DNA from: Flavobacteriales bacterium
GTDB lineage: Bacteria; Bacteroidota; Bacteroidia; Flavobacteriales_F; PHOS-HE28
DNA: 56,033 bases
Assembly (NCBI GenBank): GCA_013360395.1
Contig: JABWBQ010000014.1
Location: forward strand, 1 to 56,033
Direction of reading: 5' to 3'
Positions 25,701 through 32,649 of this stretch are shown here, one piece after another; positions within the stretch are counted from its first letter, which is position 1, and every line of letters starts with the position of its first letter. The position numbers and the translations under genes were made by a program. The notes below the pieces were generated by a model. The model made no database searches. It worked only from the letters and a program-made list of their open reading frames with translations, and was not told the origin of the DNA.

Positions 25701-28700
25701 CACCGTCAGGCCGATGGCCCCATCGCATACATCGGCACAGCTCGCCGGGGTCACTTGGGGCACGGCCTGGATCCCGCTGGGGGTACTGATCGTGAAGCTG
25801 ATCGTGGTGTCGCAGCCGCTGGTGTCGACCACTTCCAGCACATAGGCCCCCGGGCACAGGCCCGTCGCCGTCGGAGTGCCCTGTCCGCCACCAGGAGCGG
25901 GGGTCCAGGTGAACGAGTAACCCGGTGTTCCGCCGTTCACCACGGCACTGGCCGATCCGTCACACGAGCCGCCGCAGCCGGCAGGAACGACCGTCAGTTG
26001 CACGTCCAGCGGGGCCGGCGCATCGATCGTGAAGGCCAGCGTGGTGTCGCAACCCGCCGCATCGGTCACCGTCAGGCTGTGTGGACCCGCACAAAGACCG
26101 GTGGCGGTGGGCGTGCCCTGTCCGCCGCCCGGCGCGGGGGTCCACAGGTAGGTGTGACCCGGGGTGCCACCAACCACGGTGGCCGTGGCCGTGGCATCGC
26201 AGGCATCGGCACAGGTGGCTCCGGTCATGGCCAGTTGCACGTTCAGGGCCGGTGGTGCCTGCAGATCGATCGTGAGGGTGCTGTCGCAGCCGCCGGAGCT
26301 GATCGTCACCGTCCATAGGCCGGCGCAAAGGCCCGTGGCCTGCGGTTGGCCCTGGCCGTTGGGCGGCTGCGGCGTCCAGGAGTAGGTGAAGGTCCCACTG
26401 CCTCCCGTGGGCGCCAGGGTGATGCTCCCGCTGCATGCGCCGGCACAGGTCGGGGCCACCACCGTCTCGTTGGGCAGGATGTCCGGCGGGGCGGTCACCG
26501 TGAAGGCGATGGTGCTGTCGCAGCCGAGCGCATCGGTCACGGTGAGCTGATAGGCACCGGCGCAGAGGCCGGTGGCCGTCGGCGTGCCCTGGCCCGCACC
26601 CGGGGCCGGGGACCACAGGTAGGTGTAGCCCGGCGTGCCGCCGGTGACGATCACCCCGGCCTCACCATCGCACATACCCGGGCAGGATGCGTCCTGGACG
26701 TTGAGCGAGAACTGCAGGGGCACCGCGTCCAGGATGGTGTGGTCCACCGTGGTGGTGCATCCGTTCGCATCGGTGATGAGCACGCTGTATGCGCCCGGGC
26801 AGAGGCCGGTGGCATCGGGGGTCCCCTGTCCACCGCCCGGAGCCGGGGACCACAGGTAGGTGTAGCCCGGGGTGCCGCCGCTCACCACCACGGAGGCCGT
26901 GCCATCGCACTGTCCACCGCAGGAGACGTCCGTGTGGGAGGAGGAGGCGTCCAGCGGCGGAGGTGCGGTGAGCGCGAAGGTCAACGTGGTGTCGCAGCCG
27001 TTGGCGTCCATCACCGTCACGCTGTACGGACCGGCGCACAAAGCGGTCGCCGAGGGCCCGCCCTGTCCGTTGGACCAGTTGATGGTGTAGCCCGGGGCGC
27101 CGCCGGAAACCTGCAGCGTGGCCGCACCGTCGCAAAGACCGGCACAGCTCACCGAGGTGGTGTCCAGGGCGACGACGAGCGGGGGCGGTGCGGCGATGGT
27201 GAAGGCGATCAGGGTGTCGCAACCCGCCGCATCGGTCACCAACAGGGTGTGGTTGCCGGCGCAGAGCCCGGTGGCGTTCGCCGTCCCCTGTCCCGCGCCG
27301 GGTGCGGGGTCCCAGAGGTAGATATAGCCCGGGGTGCCGCCGCTCACCACCACACCGGCACTGCCGTCACACGCGTTGGCGCAGGTGGCATCCACCGCGG
27401 TCAACGTGGCCAGCAGCACGGGCGGCGAGCCGATGCTGAAGGGTACGAGCGTGTCGCAACCCGTGGCCTGGTCGGTGATCAGCACCGTACCACTGCCGGC
27501 GCACAGGCCGGTGGCCGTGGCGGTGCCCTGCCCGCCCGCCGGCGCCGGCGTCCACTGGAAGGTGAACGGGCCCGCCGCACCGGTGGGGGCGACCGTGGCC
27601 GTGCCGTCGCAGGCATCGGCGCAGGTGGCCGGAGCGGTCACCAGGTTCGGCACGATCGGCGCAGGCGCCACCAGGTTGAAGGTGATCAGCGTATCGCACC
27701 CGTTCGCATCGGTGACAAGCACGCTGTGGCCACCACCGCACAGGCCGGTCACTTGGGGTGTGCCGTCGCCCGCCGGCGTACCGGGCTCCCAGTCGTAGGT
27801 GTAACCCGGCGTGCCGCCTGTGACGGTCACCTGGGCCGTTCCGTCACAATCGCCGGCACAACTCGGCGGGGCGCTCTGCAGGGTGGCCTCCAGGGGCAGC
27901 AGGGCGATGGTGAAGGTGGTGTCGAACACACAGCCGTTGGCGTCCGTGATGCGCAGGGTGTTCGTGCCGGCGCAGAGCTGCACGGGGTTGGGGTCCGTCT
28001 CGGCCCCGTTGTTCCAGTCGTACTGATAACCGAAGCCGGTGCCACCACCGGGGAAGGTGATCGCCGTACCGTTGCACACGTTGGCGCAGGCCGGCGGGTT
28101 GAGCCCGAAGAACACCACGCTCAAGGGCGGTGGCGGGGATACCAGCACCGAGGCGAAGCAGCCCACGTTCTGCCCCAGGTCGGTGACGATCACCAGCTTG
28201 TTGCCCGAACAGATGTTGGTCCACGGCAACGCGGTGCCCGTTCCACTGGGGCCGCCCTGCCACTGGATGGCGAAGGGCCCGATGCCGCCCTGCACGGACA
28301 CGTTCACCGCACCGTCGCACGCCCCGCTGCAGCTCACCCCGAAGCCGTTGTAGTCGCTGGTCAGCAACGCGTTCACCTGGAAGGGCGTCTGCCCGGCCCC
28401 GGTGCCGCAGTTCACGGCCTGGCGCATCAGTTCCTCCTGCCCCACCGGGGTGCCGTCCCAGTGTTGCGCGTTGCCGTTCACCAGCAGCACGGTGGACGGG
28501 GACCAGGTCACGTGTGCGGCACCAGCACCCTCCAGCCGCCCCACGAGCAACGTGGCTCCCTGGGCTTCCAGCCCGCTTGCGGCCTTGGGGCCCACCGAGA
28601 GAGCGCCGGCCTTCAGCACACCGCCGTTCATCCGAAGGGCGCCGCGCTCCAACCGCAAGGTGTGCGCATCGTCGATGGCCAGGGCGCTCAGCACGTCCCA

Positions 28701-29162
28701 TCGTCCGCCACCGTCCAGCACCACATCGCTCGCCACCTCCGTCCCGTGCAGGTCCAGCACCGCGTCGCCCGCCCGTCCGCTCAGCCGCACACCGCCCGGC
28801 ACGGCCACGTGCGCATCACCGGCCATCACCCATCCGCCGGCGATCACCAGGTGCGCGCCCTGCGCACCCACCACGCGCACCCGTGCCGCGCGACCGTCCA
28901 CATGCAGCGTGCGACAGTGCGCCGTACCTCCCAGGTGCACAGCGGCCTCGCCCGTCCCACCGATCCGCACTTCGGTGCCCTCCCGGGGCACGCCCGCACC
29001 GCCCGCACCGCCCGGCATGGCCGCCCACATGCGCGCATCGCTCCAGCTGCCCGTGCCGCCGGTCCAGTACAGGACCTCCTGCGCACCGGAAGCGCCCCAG
29101 GCCAGAAGCGCCAGGAGCAACAGTACCGGTCGGAAGTAAGGGCGGGGTCCGTGGTGATTCAT
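19779..29162 (-). CDS. Giant SprB-repeat adhesin-like protein with T9SS type B C-terminus
   Basis: 3127 aa. Signal peptide to ~residue 27 (LLLALLAWGASGA). Residues 28-266 resemble the N-terminal beta module of Bacteroidota adhesins (VLYWTGGTGSWSDARMW). Residues ~267-2880 contain 33 SprB-type repeats of ~79 aa: SCAGxCDGTAxV, GGTPGYTYxWTPAPGGGQGT, ATGLCAGxYxVTVTDANGCDTT. Most have four cysteines; unit 33 lacks the first pair. Two PKD-like stretches (TADAGPDQQLC and TADAGADRTI) precede the type B sorting domain (from ~3042: FTPNGDGWNDTW, VYNRWGELLFQS). Residues 1450-2403 are three tandem 318-aa blocks of four repeats. SprB of F. johnsoniae is the mobile gliding adhesin, so an adhesin role is inferred by repeat type. 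Gliding itself cannot be judged here. Confidence 0.93.
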   Translation of the reverse strand: MNHHGPRPYFRPVLLLLALLAWGASGAQEVLYWTGGTGSWSDARMWAAMPGGAGGAGVPREGTEVRIGGTGEAAVHLGGTAHCRTLHVDGRAARVRVVGAQGAHLVIAGGWVMAGDAHVAVPGGVRLSGRAGDAVLDLHGTEVASDVVLDGGGRWDVLSALAIDDAHTLRLERGALRMNGGVLKAGALSVGPKAASGLEAQGATLLVGRLEGAGAAHVTWSPSTVLLVNGNAQHWDGTPVGQEELMRQAVNCGTGAGQTPFQVNALLTSDYNGFGVSCSGACDGAVNVSVQGGIGPFAIQWQGGPSGTGTALPWTNICSGNKLVIVTDLGQNVGCFASVLVSPPPPLSVVFFGLNPPACANVCNGTAITFPGGGTGFGYQYDWNNGAETDPNPVQLCAGTNTLRITDANGCVFDTTFTIALLPLEATLQSAPPSCAGDCDGTAQVTVTGGTPGYTYDWEPGTPAGDGTPQVTGLCGGGHSVLVTDANGCDTLITFNLVAPAPIVPNLVTAPATCADACDGTATVAPTGAAGPFTFQWTPAPAGGQGTATATGLCAGSGTVLITDQATGCDTLVPFSIGSPPVLLATLTAVDATCANACDGSAGVVVSGGTPGYIYLWDPAPGAGQGTANATGLCAGNHTLLVTDAAGCDTLIAFTIAAPPPLVVALDTTSVSCAGLCDGAATLQVSGGAPGYTINWSNGQGGPSATALCAGPYSVTVMDANGCDTTLTFALTAPPPLDASSSHTDVSCGGQCDGTASVVVSGGTPGYTYLWSPAPGGGQGTPDATGLCPGAYSVLITDANGCTTTVDHTILDAVPLQFSLNVQDASCPGMCDGEAGVIVTGGTPGYTYLWSPAPGAGQGTPTATGLCAGAYQLTVTDALGCDSTIAFTVTAPPDILPNETVVAPTCAGACSGSITLAPTGGSGTFTYSWTPQPPNGQGQPQATGLCAGLWTVTISSGGCDSTLTIDLQAPPALNVQLAMTGATCADACDATATATVVGGTPGHTYLWTPAPGGGQGTPTATGLCAGPHSLTVTDAAGCDTTLAFTIDAPAPLDVQLTVVPAGCGGSCDGSASAVVNGGTPGYSFTWTPAPGGGQGTPTATGLCPGAYVLEVVDTSGCDTTISFTISTPSGIQAVPQVTPASCADVCDGAIGLTVSGGVGPYTFGWTPTPPVGAGTANVSGLCAGDWTVVVSDQAQCDTVLVINVPAPPSLNAVLTVTNESCNGPCDGTASVAVSGGQPGYQYLWTPTPGGGQGTPNATGLCAGTYALVVTDAGGCDSTLTFDILPEQPIDVGLVVVDGICALTCSGSATSTPSGGTGPYTFLWSPAPGGGQGTDSVTGLCDGIYSLTVTDANGCDTTVTFNVVKPPPIVSSLQWGDETCDGPCTGSAAAFPTGGNGGPYTYVWTPAPGGGQGTNIATGLCAGVTYSLTITDALGCDTTESHTILPFQSIVPNLSTTPASCAGACDGSATVGPTGGEAPYTYVWAPAPGGGQGTPQATGLCAGVYTVTIADFFNCDTTVQVLITGPQPLDPGASVQPITCAGQCDGSIVLNVTGGTAGYSFDWTPDPPNGDGTNSAFGLCPGTYAVSIADANGCDTTVTFVLDAPDPLTAVLSTTPSQCQQCIGTASVVPVGGTPPYSYQWTGQGGVIIGTDSLVANLCAGMYTVLVSDANGCLFSLPVPVADSNGEVLATTDGLTSCPGGCDGTVSVQYVCSDPPCTVLWTDALGVDLGQPTDTASNLCAGTYLVQVTNASGCISLDTAVVASPPPITANLSTTAVTCAGSCDGTATVGPVGGVPPYTYDWTPDPPGGDGTPQATGLCAGTYELLITDQGGCTLLVNALILAPVPLDPGATVTPEGCPGSCDAAIVLNPTGGTPGYTFFWQPVPPNGQGTASALDLCPGDWTVTIADANGCDTTVVYTIAEPAALVLTTNSTSSQCQVCNGTAEVAIAGGTPGYTIQWTDGNGLPVGNAPAIAGLCAGLYTVTVTDAGGCSASQVVPVTDANGEVLTVLDGSTSCGNTCDGTVEVQFTCAVPPCTVTWTNALGDTLAQNSNVLSGLCAGSYFVAVGNGAGCIRIDTAVVTPGTALVPGLSTTPASCAGVCDGTATVGPTGGVGPYTFDWSPDPISGDGGPQVTGLCAGVYSVQITDQGTGCDTLVNLLITQPQPLAATAVVEAAGCEGLCNGSIVVAVQGGSGAYTYAWTPVPANGDGTNAAFGLCAGSYDLLITDANGCDTLLTFTITEPPPLVLTASATPSECGLCIGAATVEAMGGSAPYAYSWTLNGMPIGTDSTASNLCAGLYLVTVQDANGCTAQLAVPITDSNGEAVATTDGLTSCPGACDGQVSATFACSDPPCTVVWTDAFGIDLNEPGTTLDSLCAGAYYITVTNGSGCITIDTASVAEPDPIVLQLSTTPATCSGVCDGTATVGVSGGVAPYIIDWSPDPINGDGTPQVTDLCAGTYAVTATDASGCSNTLAVLILEPPPLVVTAVVEPVTCNGTCDASIVLAVTGGTPGHSFDWTPDPPNGDGTNAAFGLCSGTYTVLVADANGCDTTLSFIVDEPPVLEVQVALTHNTCHGTCIGTATAALNGGVPPYTLTWTDAGGVPLAQDTTFVGGLCAGDHTLTVTDAAGCTVALPFTITQGNAINAGLLFTNETCFGPCDGTASVSPTGGMGGFTYLWQPAPGAGQGTPNATGLCAGNWSITITDSLGCDTTVAFTVLPFTPIVPNAVVADVHCSGACNGTITLAPTGGFGNFSYVWSPAPPNGQGTASVTGLCPGTWTVSITDGIGCDTTASFTIQEPAPMQVTVDAVVAASCNTAADGSIAITVTGGVGGYVVMWAGPGGFTSNQEDLVQLLPGPYTVTVTDANGCSASANAQVDALATVTADAGPDQQLCGGSVVTLDGGGSTGAVTWLWTDGQGSTVGEQATVVLTGLPPGTYSFTLTVTDGPCSAQDQVTVVVLSTPTADAGADRTIFLHGQTTLGGDPSGPPGATFSWQPDSLLDNASSGAPVTTPEETTWFVLTVTMPDGCTAVDSVLVTVLPEVVIPSGFTPNGDGWNDTWQIDLIELFPECEVEVYNRWGELLFQSVGYKEPWDGRYHGGLVPVGTYYYAIRLNHPDYPEPFTGPLTVIR
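21954..24815 (-). repeat. Three tandem 954-nt blocks inside the SprB-like gene
   Basis: Block boundaries fall at the same codon position in each copy: 24815-23862, 23861-22908 and 22907-21954, each exactly 954 nt (318 codons). Each block is four repeats starting with (V/T)xxLSTTxxTCxG. The third repeat has a shortened CxxC and ends DxNGE; the fourth begins xxATTDGLTSCPG-like. A fourth, incomplete block follows (units 28-30). Blocks have diverged in sequence but not in length. Confidence 0.85.
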
Positions 29163-29168
29163 GGGGTC

Positions 29169-30107
29169 CTATTCGAAGATGGGGCAGCTCACGATGCGCT
29201 TGCTGGGATCGATCGGGATGCAGGGCGTGATGCCCAGGATCACCTCGTGGGTGTTGCTGCTCGCCGCCTTGAGCTTCGAGGTGGTGATGTCGTAAGCGTA
29301 GCCCAGGGTGAAGAACTTCAGGAAGCCGAACTTCACCATGGCCACCAGTGCGTCCTGGTTGCGGTAGCTCGCCCCGATACCGAACACGCGGTTCCACTCC
29401 AGCATGGCGTTGATGTCCATGGCCATCGGCGATCCCGGCGAGAGCTTGATCAGCGCACTGGGCGTCACCGAGGTCTTGCGGCCGATGCGCCAGCGGTAAC
29501 CCGCGCTCACCATGTAGTGCGGGCTCAAGCGCGAGTCCACCCCGATGCCGGGAACACGGTTGTTCAGCAGTTGATGCACGCTGAGGCCCGCCCAGTAGGT
29601 CTTGCTGTACAACCAGATCCCCGGGGTGATGATCGGAAAGACGAAGGCGGAATTGCGGCTGGCCAGCACCGGGTCCGTATTGTCGGCCACCAGCGTCTGG
29701 CCTACATCGAACTTCTGCTGCTTGACCCCCAGGAAGGTGCCCATGGCCAGGTAATGGTCCATGTTCATCCGCACGTGGTAGGCGTAAGCAAGGTTGATCA
29801 GGGTGTAGCCCAGCGGACCCGTGTCGTCGGCCTCCATGTAACCGCCGATGCCGTGCTTGCCCTTGAGGTAGGGTTTGCGCTTGTTGCGGATGGTGGCGTG
29901 CACACTGGCCCAGCCCGTGGTGGGTGCGTTCTCGAAGCCCACCCACTGCTTGCGGAAACCCAGGCGCACGTCGATGCAGTCCTTGCTGCCCGCCACCGCT
30001 GGGTTGATGTTGAAGTAGTTGAGGACGTTCTGTGAGTACTGCGGCACCTGCTGGGCCCGCACCGTGGCGGTGCAAAGCACGACCGGCAGCAGCAGCAGCG
30101 CCCTCAT
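29169..30107 (-). CDS. PorP/SprF family type IX secretion system membrane protein
   Basis: 312 aa. ATG 30107 is in an ATGA overlap with the stop of the preceding T9SS substrate gene. An upstream extension of this frame runs through that gene and is not credible. Signal peptide MRALLLLPVVLCTATVRA, then QQVPQYSQNVLNYFNINPAVAGS, the PorP/SprF signature, with RKQWVGFENAP and a late NTHEVILGI strand. Translational coupling assigns it to the 336-aa type B substrate upstream. It ends 6 nt before the start of the SprB-repeat giant gene, keeping the operon continuous. Confidence 0.92.
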   Translation of the reverse strand: MRALLLLPVVLCTATVRAQQVPQYSQNVLNYFNINPAVAGSKDCIDVRLGFRKQWVGFENAPTTGWASVHATIRNKRKPYLKGKHGIGGYMEADDTGPLGYTLINLAYAYHVRMNMDHYLAMGTFLGVKQQKFDVGQTLVADNTDPVLASRNSAFVFPIITPGIWLYSKTYWAGLSVHQLLNNRVPGIGVDSRLSPHYMVSAGYRWRIGRKTSVTPSALIKLSPGSPMAMDINAMLEWNRVFGIGASYRNQDALVAMVKFGFLKFFTLGYAYDITTSKLKAASSNTHEVILGITPCIPIDPSKRIVSCPIFE

Positions 30108-31114
30108 CGCACGATGGTGATCGAGCCGGTGTAGGCCGCCGCCGAGCCGCCCTCCCGGGTGTTGAGCACGATGTGGTAGTAGTAGGTGGCCATCGGCAGT
30201 CGCGCCCCACCGTTGGTGCCGTCCCACGGCTCGTCATACCCCACGCTGCGGTGCACGCGCTGGCCCCACCGGTCGTAGATGGTCACCTCGCACGATGGGT
30301 AGTCCGAGATCCCGAAGATGGTCCAGGTGTCGTTGTGGCCGTCGCCGTTCGGGGTGAAGGTGTTGGTGGGCTGGATCCTCCGGATCACCTCCACCACCAC
30401 TTCGTCGCTGTACGTGCAGCCGTTCAGTTGCGTGGTCACCGTGTAGGTGGTGGTCTCCGACGGGTTGGCCACCGGATCGGCAATGGCGTCGCCGCTCAGC
30501 CCCGCGTTCGGGGTCCAGGTGTAGGTGGTGCCCCCCGTGGCCTCCAGCTGCGCGTACTCGCCCTCGCCGATCTCCACGTCGTCACCCGCACTGAAGTCCA
30601 CCCCCACGATGTCCGCCCCGGGGCCTCCGATGGTGACGCCGAACTCGCACTGTGCATTGATCGTGGCGCCGTTGTCCGCCACCCCGCTCACCAGCACCCA
30701 GTACTGCGTGTTGGGCGCCAGGCTGTCGGTGATCATGGTGAAGTCCACTGAATCCTGCGTACAGTCGCCCACCGCCGTGAAACTGCCCGGCAGGCAGCTG
30801 CCATCGCCGCTCAGGACGATCACGTTCATCTCATTGTCCATGCCGGCCACCGCCGGACAGTCGAGCCCGTTGATGGCCACGTTCACCGCGCCGCCCTGCG
30901 AGTTGGTGGTGAAGCTGTACCACAACACGTTGTTGGTGCCGGGGCAGAAACCCGGGATGCCCACCGCGCCCGTGTTGTTGCCCGCCAGCGGCTGCTGGGC
31001 ACAGAGCGTCAAGGCCGATGCACAATCGTCGTTCACCGGTTGCGCCCAGCACAGGAGCGCATGCACCAGAAGGGGCGGCAGCAGGGCGGTTCGGAGCGGG
31101 TTGTGCACGGTCAT
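30104..31114 (-). CDS. Secreted protein with T9SS type B (gliding-motility-associated) C-terminal domain
   Basis: 336 aa from ATG 31114; ATG 31126 would add four residues before the signal peptide. The signal peptide ends near LLCWAQ, and mature PVNDDCASALTLCAQQPLAGNNTGA opens a ~130-aa beta domain seen at the N-termini of many Bacteroidota secreted proteins. A short PKD-like region (AGDDVEIGEGEYAQLEATGG) leads to the type B sorting domain with FTPNGDGHNDTW, VTIYDRWGQRVH and YYYHIVLN. It is the first gene of the operon and the smallest of three substrates. With one module and no repeats it might be an adhesin tip or minor subunit (inference). Confidence 0.88.
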   Translation of the reverse strand: MTVHNPLRTALLPPLLVHALLCWAQPVNDDCASALTLCAQQPLAGNNTGAVGIPGFCPGTNNVLWYSFTTNSQGGAVNVAINGLDCPAVAGMDNEMNVIVLSGDGSCLPGSFTAVGDCTQDSVDFTMITDSLAPNTQYWVLVSGVADNGATINAQCEFGVTIGGPGADIVGVDFSAGDDVEIGEGEYAQLEATGGTTYTWTPNAGLSGDAIADPVANPSETTTYTVTTQLNGCTYSDEVVVEVIRRIQPTNTFTPNGDGHNDTWTIFGISDYPSCEVTIYDRWGQRVHRSVGYDEPWDGTNGGARLPMATYYYHIVLNTREGGSAAAYTGSITIVR

Positions 31115-31138
31115 GGCCGGACACACGGGCGGCCGTGC

Positions 31139-31146
31139 CGAAAGTA
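31139..31146 (-). promoter_or_regulatory. -7-like element TACTTTCG for the T9SS adhesin operon
   Basis: One mismatch to TAnnTTTG, 24 nt upstream of ATG 31114. It is the only promoter-like site ahead of the ~24-kb minus-strand gene run. No clear -33 TTG was found at normal spacing. Confidence 0.45.
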
Positions 31147-31367
31147 CCCGGGCGACCTGCGGAGCACGCCCGTGCCCATGTTCAAGTTGCGCACACGGGC
31201 GTGTTGACGGGCCGCACGACCGTTGGCGCGCTCCATGCCGCGGGTTCCGACCACCCCGGATGCCCTCCGGACGCGATCCGTTCGGAAAGCCCTGCGGAAG
31301 TGGCCCTGCGCGGACCTGATGTCAGGGCCTGGCGACGATGGGACGGCGGCCCCGGGCAGGCCCTTGG

Positions 31368-32438
31368 TCACAGGCCCAGCATCACCTTCAACTGCAGCTG
31401 CAGCACCGCCCCCATGGTGGTACACCGCTTGAAATCCGGGCAGCCGTGGTAGGCGGCCAGCTCGCTGCGCAGCAGGGCCACATGCTCCGGCAGGCTGATC
31501 ACCTCGGTGTGCATCACCTCCAGCAATGCCTCCACCTGCTCGGCACCAACCTGGTAACGCTTGCGCAGCAGCGAACGCTCCTCCTCGGCATATTGCTCGG
31601 CCGTGGCCGGACCGATGTGCGTGCGCGCCAGCGCCACAAAGGGCAGGTTCTCCTTGTAGAACTGCGGCAGATAGATGCGGTGCCGGCCTTCGAAGCATTG
31701 CTGGTCGAAATCGATGCTGCGCAGGCGGTACTGCACCTGGTCGAAGTCCTGCACCACGTCCACCACGAAGTTGTACGCCCGCATGTCGCCCAGCAGGCGC
31801 ACGAAGCAGCGCTCGTTGAACTTCACGAACTCCTTGCACAAGCGCACCGGATTGAGGTGGCCGCCGTAGCGCCCGGGATCCTTGATGAAATCATCGCCCG
31901 GGATGCCGATGATGTGCTCCTCCACCAGCGTGCCCGCCGAATGGATGTAGTTGATCTTGTTGGGGCTCAACAGGTGCTCCAGCTCCAACCCGTACACCCG
32001 GCTGGCATCGGCCTTCTTGATGTAGAAATAGTCGTGGTTGTCGTTCAGCTGGTTGAGGATCTTCACCCGGAAGGGCTGGCTGTTGCCGAAACCACAGAAG
32101 TCGATACCGGCCACGGCCAGATGCGGCAGCGGCCTGCCGTCGCCGGTGAGCATGCGGTAGAGCTCCACCAGCCTCCGGTGGGTGTCCTCCATCTCGGCGG
32201 GGCGCAGCAGCACCGTGGTCCACAAGGTCTCCCGGCCGTTGGCATCGTGGTGCGCCATCAGCCCGTCGTGGCGCAGCAGGTCCTCGTAGGCGATGGGGAT
32301 CCGGTCGCTTCGGCCATGCCGCTCCAGGTAGCCCGACAGGCCGGGGCCCACGGCATAGCCGGGCTTGCGCAGGGCGATGTGGTTGCCCGGGCGCCTTTCG
32401 GCCCGCTGCGACCGGAAACTGTGTGCACTGGAACGCAT
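31368..32438 (-). CDS. Conserved-looking protein of unknown function (356 aa)
   Basis: I do not recognise a family. ATG 32438 is chosen because a -7-like box at 32489-32496 would place the transcript start near ATG 32480, leaving that alternative without a leader. It is a soluble mixed alpha/beta protein without signal peptide or membrane segments. Notable stretches: LWTTVLLRPAEMEDTHRRL, AGIDFCGFGNSQPFRVKIL, DYFYIKKADASRVYGLELEHL, INYIHSAGTLVEEHIIGIPGD and YNFVVDVVQDFDQVQYRLRSIDFDQQ. The late D-x-D-x2 motif (RSIDFDQQ) with upstream His/Lys-rich segments is vaguely reminiscent of kinase-like folds, but I would not assign one. It is a single-gene unit between the T9SS operon and divergent PEP synthase. 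Confidence 0.75.
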   Translation of the reverse strand: MRSSAHSFRSQRAERRPGNHIALRKPGYAVGPGLSGYLERHGRSDRIPIAYEDLLRHDGLMAHHDANGRETLWTTVLLRPAEMEDTHRRLVELYRMLTGDGRPLPHLAVAGIDFCGFGNSQPFRVKILNQLNDNHDYFYIKKADASRVYGLELEHLLSPNKINYIHSAGTLVEEHIIGIPGDDFIKDPGRYGGHLNPVRLCKEFVKFNERCFVRLLGDMRAYNFVVDVVQDFDQVQYRLRSIDFDQQCFEGRHRIYLPQFYKENLPFVALARTHIGPATAEQYAEEERSLLRKRYQVGAEQVEALLEVMHTEVISLPEHVALLRSELAAYHGCPDFKRCTTMGAVLQLQLKVMLGL

Positions 32439-32488
32439 GGGCGCGCGTTGCACGGTCCACGGATGCAGGGAACGCCGCATCCGGGTGC

Positions 32489-32496
32489 GGAAGGTA
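32489..32496 (-). promoter_or_regulatory. -7-like element TACCTTCC
   Basis: Weak match to TAnnTTTG on the minus strand, about 50 nt before ATG 32438. Confidence 0.35.
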
Positions 32497-32579
32497 GGGC
32501 ATCCGCAAGCGCACACGGGGCCGGTCCCGCCGGAAGCCCGCTCCCCGCCGGCACGGGCAACCTCTCGCACGCCGTCCGT

Positions 32580-32587
32580 CACCTTTG
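32580..32587 (+). promoter_or_regulatory. -7-like element CACCTTTG for PEP synthase
   Basis: TAnnTTTG with a T-to-C change at the first position, 62 nt before ATG 32650. Confidence 0.4.
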
Positions 32588-32649
32588 TACCAACCCTCGC
32601 GCGGCCCGTCCCGTAAAAGGCACCTCTTCCCCCAGCACACCCCCGCACC

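Noticed and set aside
19728-26318. Long plus-strand open frame opposite the SprB-repeat gene
   Set aside because: Same reason: the opposite strand has a coherent signal peptide, SprB repeats and sorting domain, while this frame has none.
10436-29162. Regular DNA periodicity of about 240 bp that could suggest a CRISPR or satellite array
   Set aside because: The period is the protein repeat length. Units are diverged, in frame and coding, and there are no short identical repeats with unique spacers.
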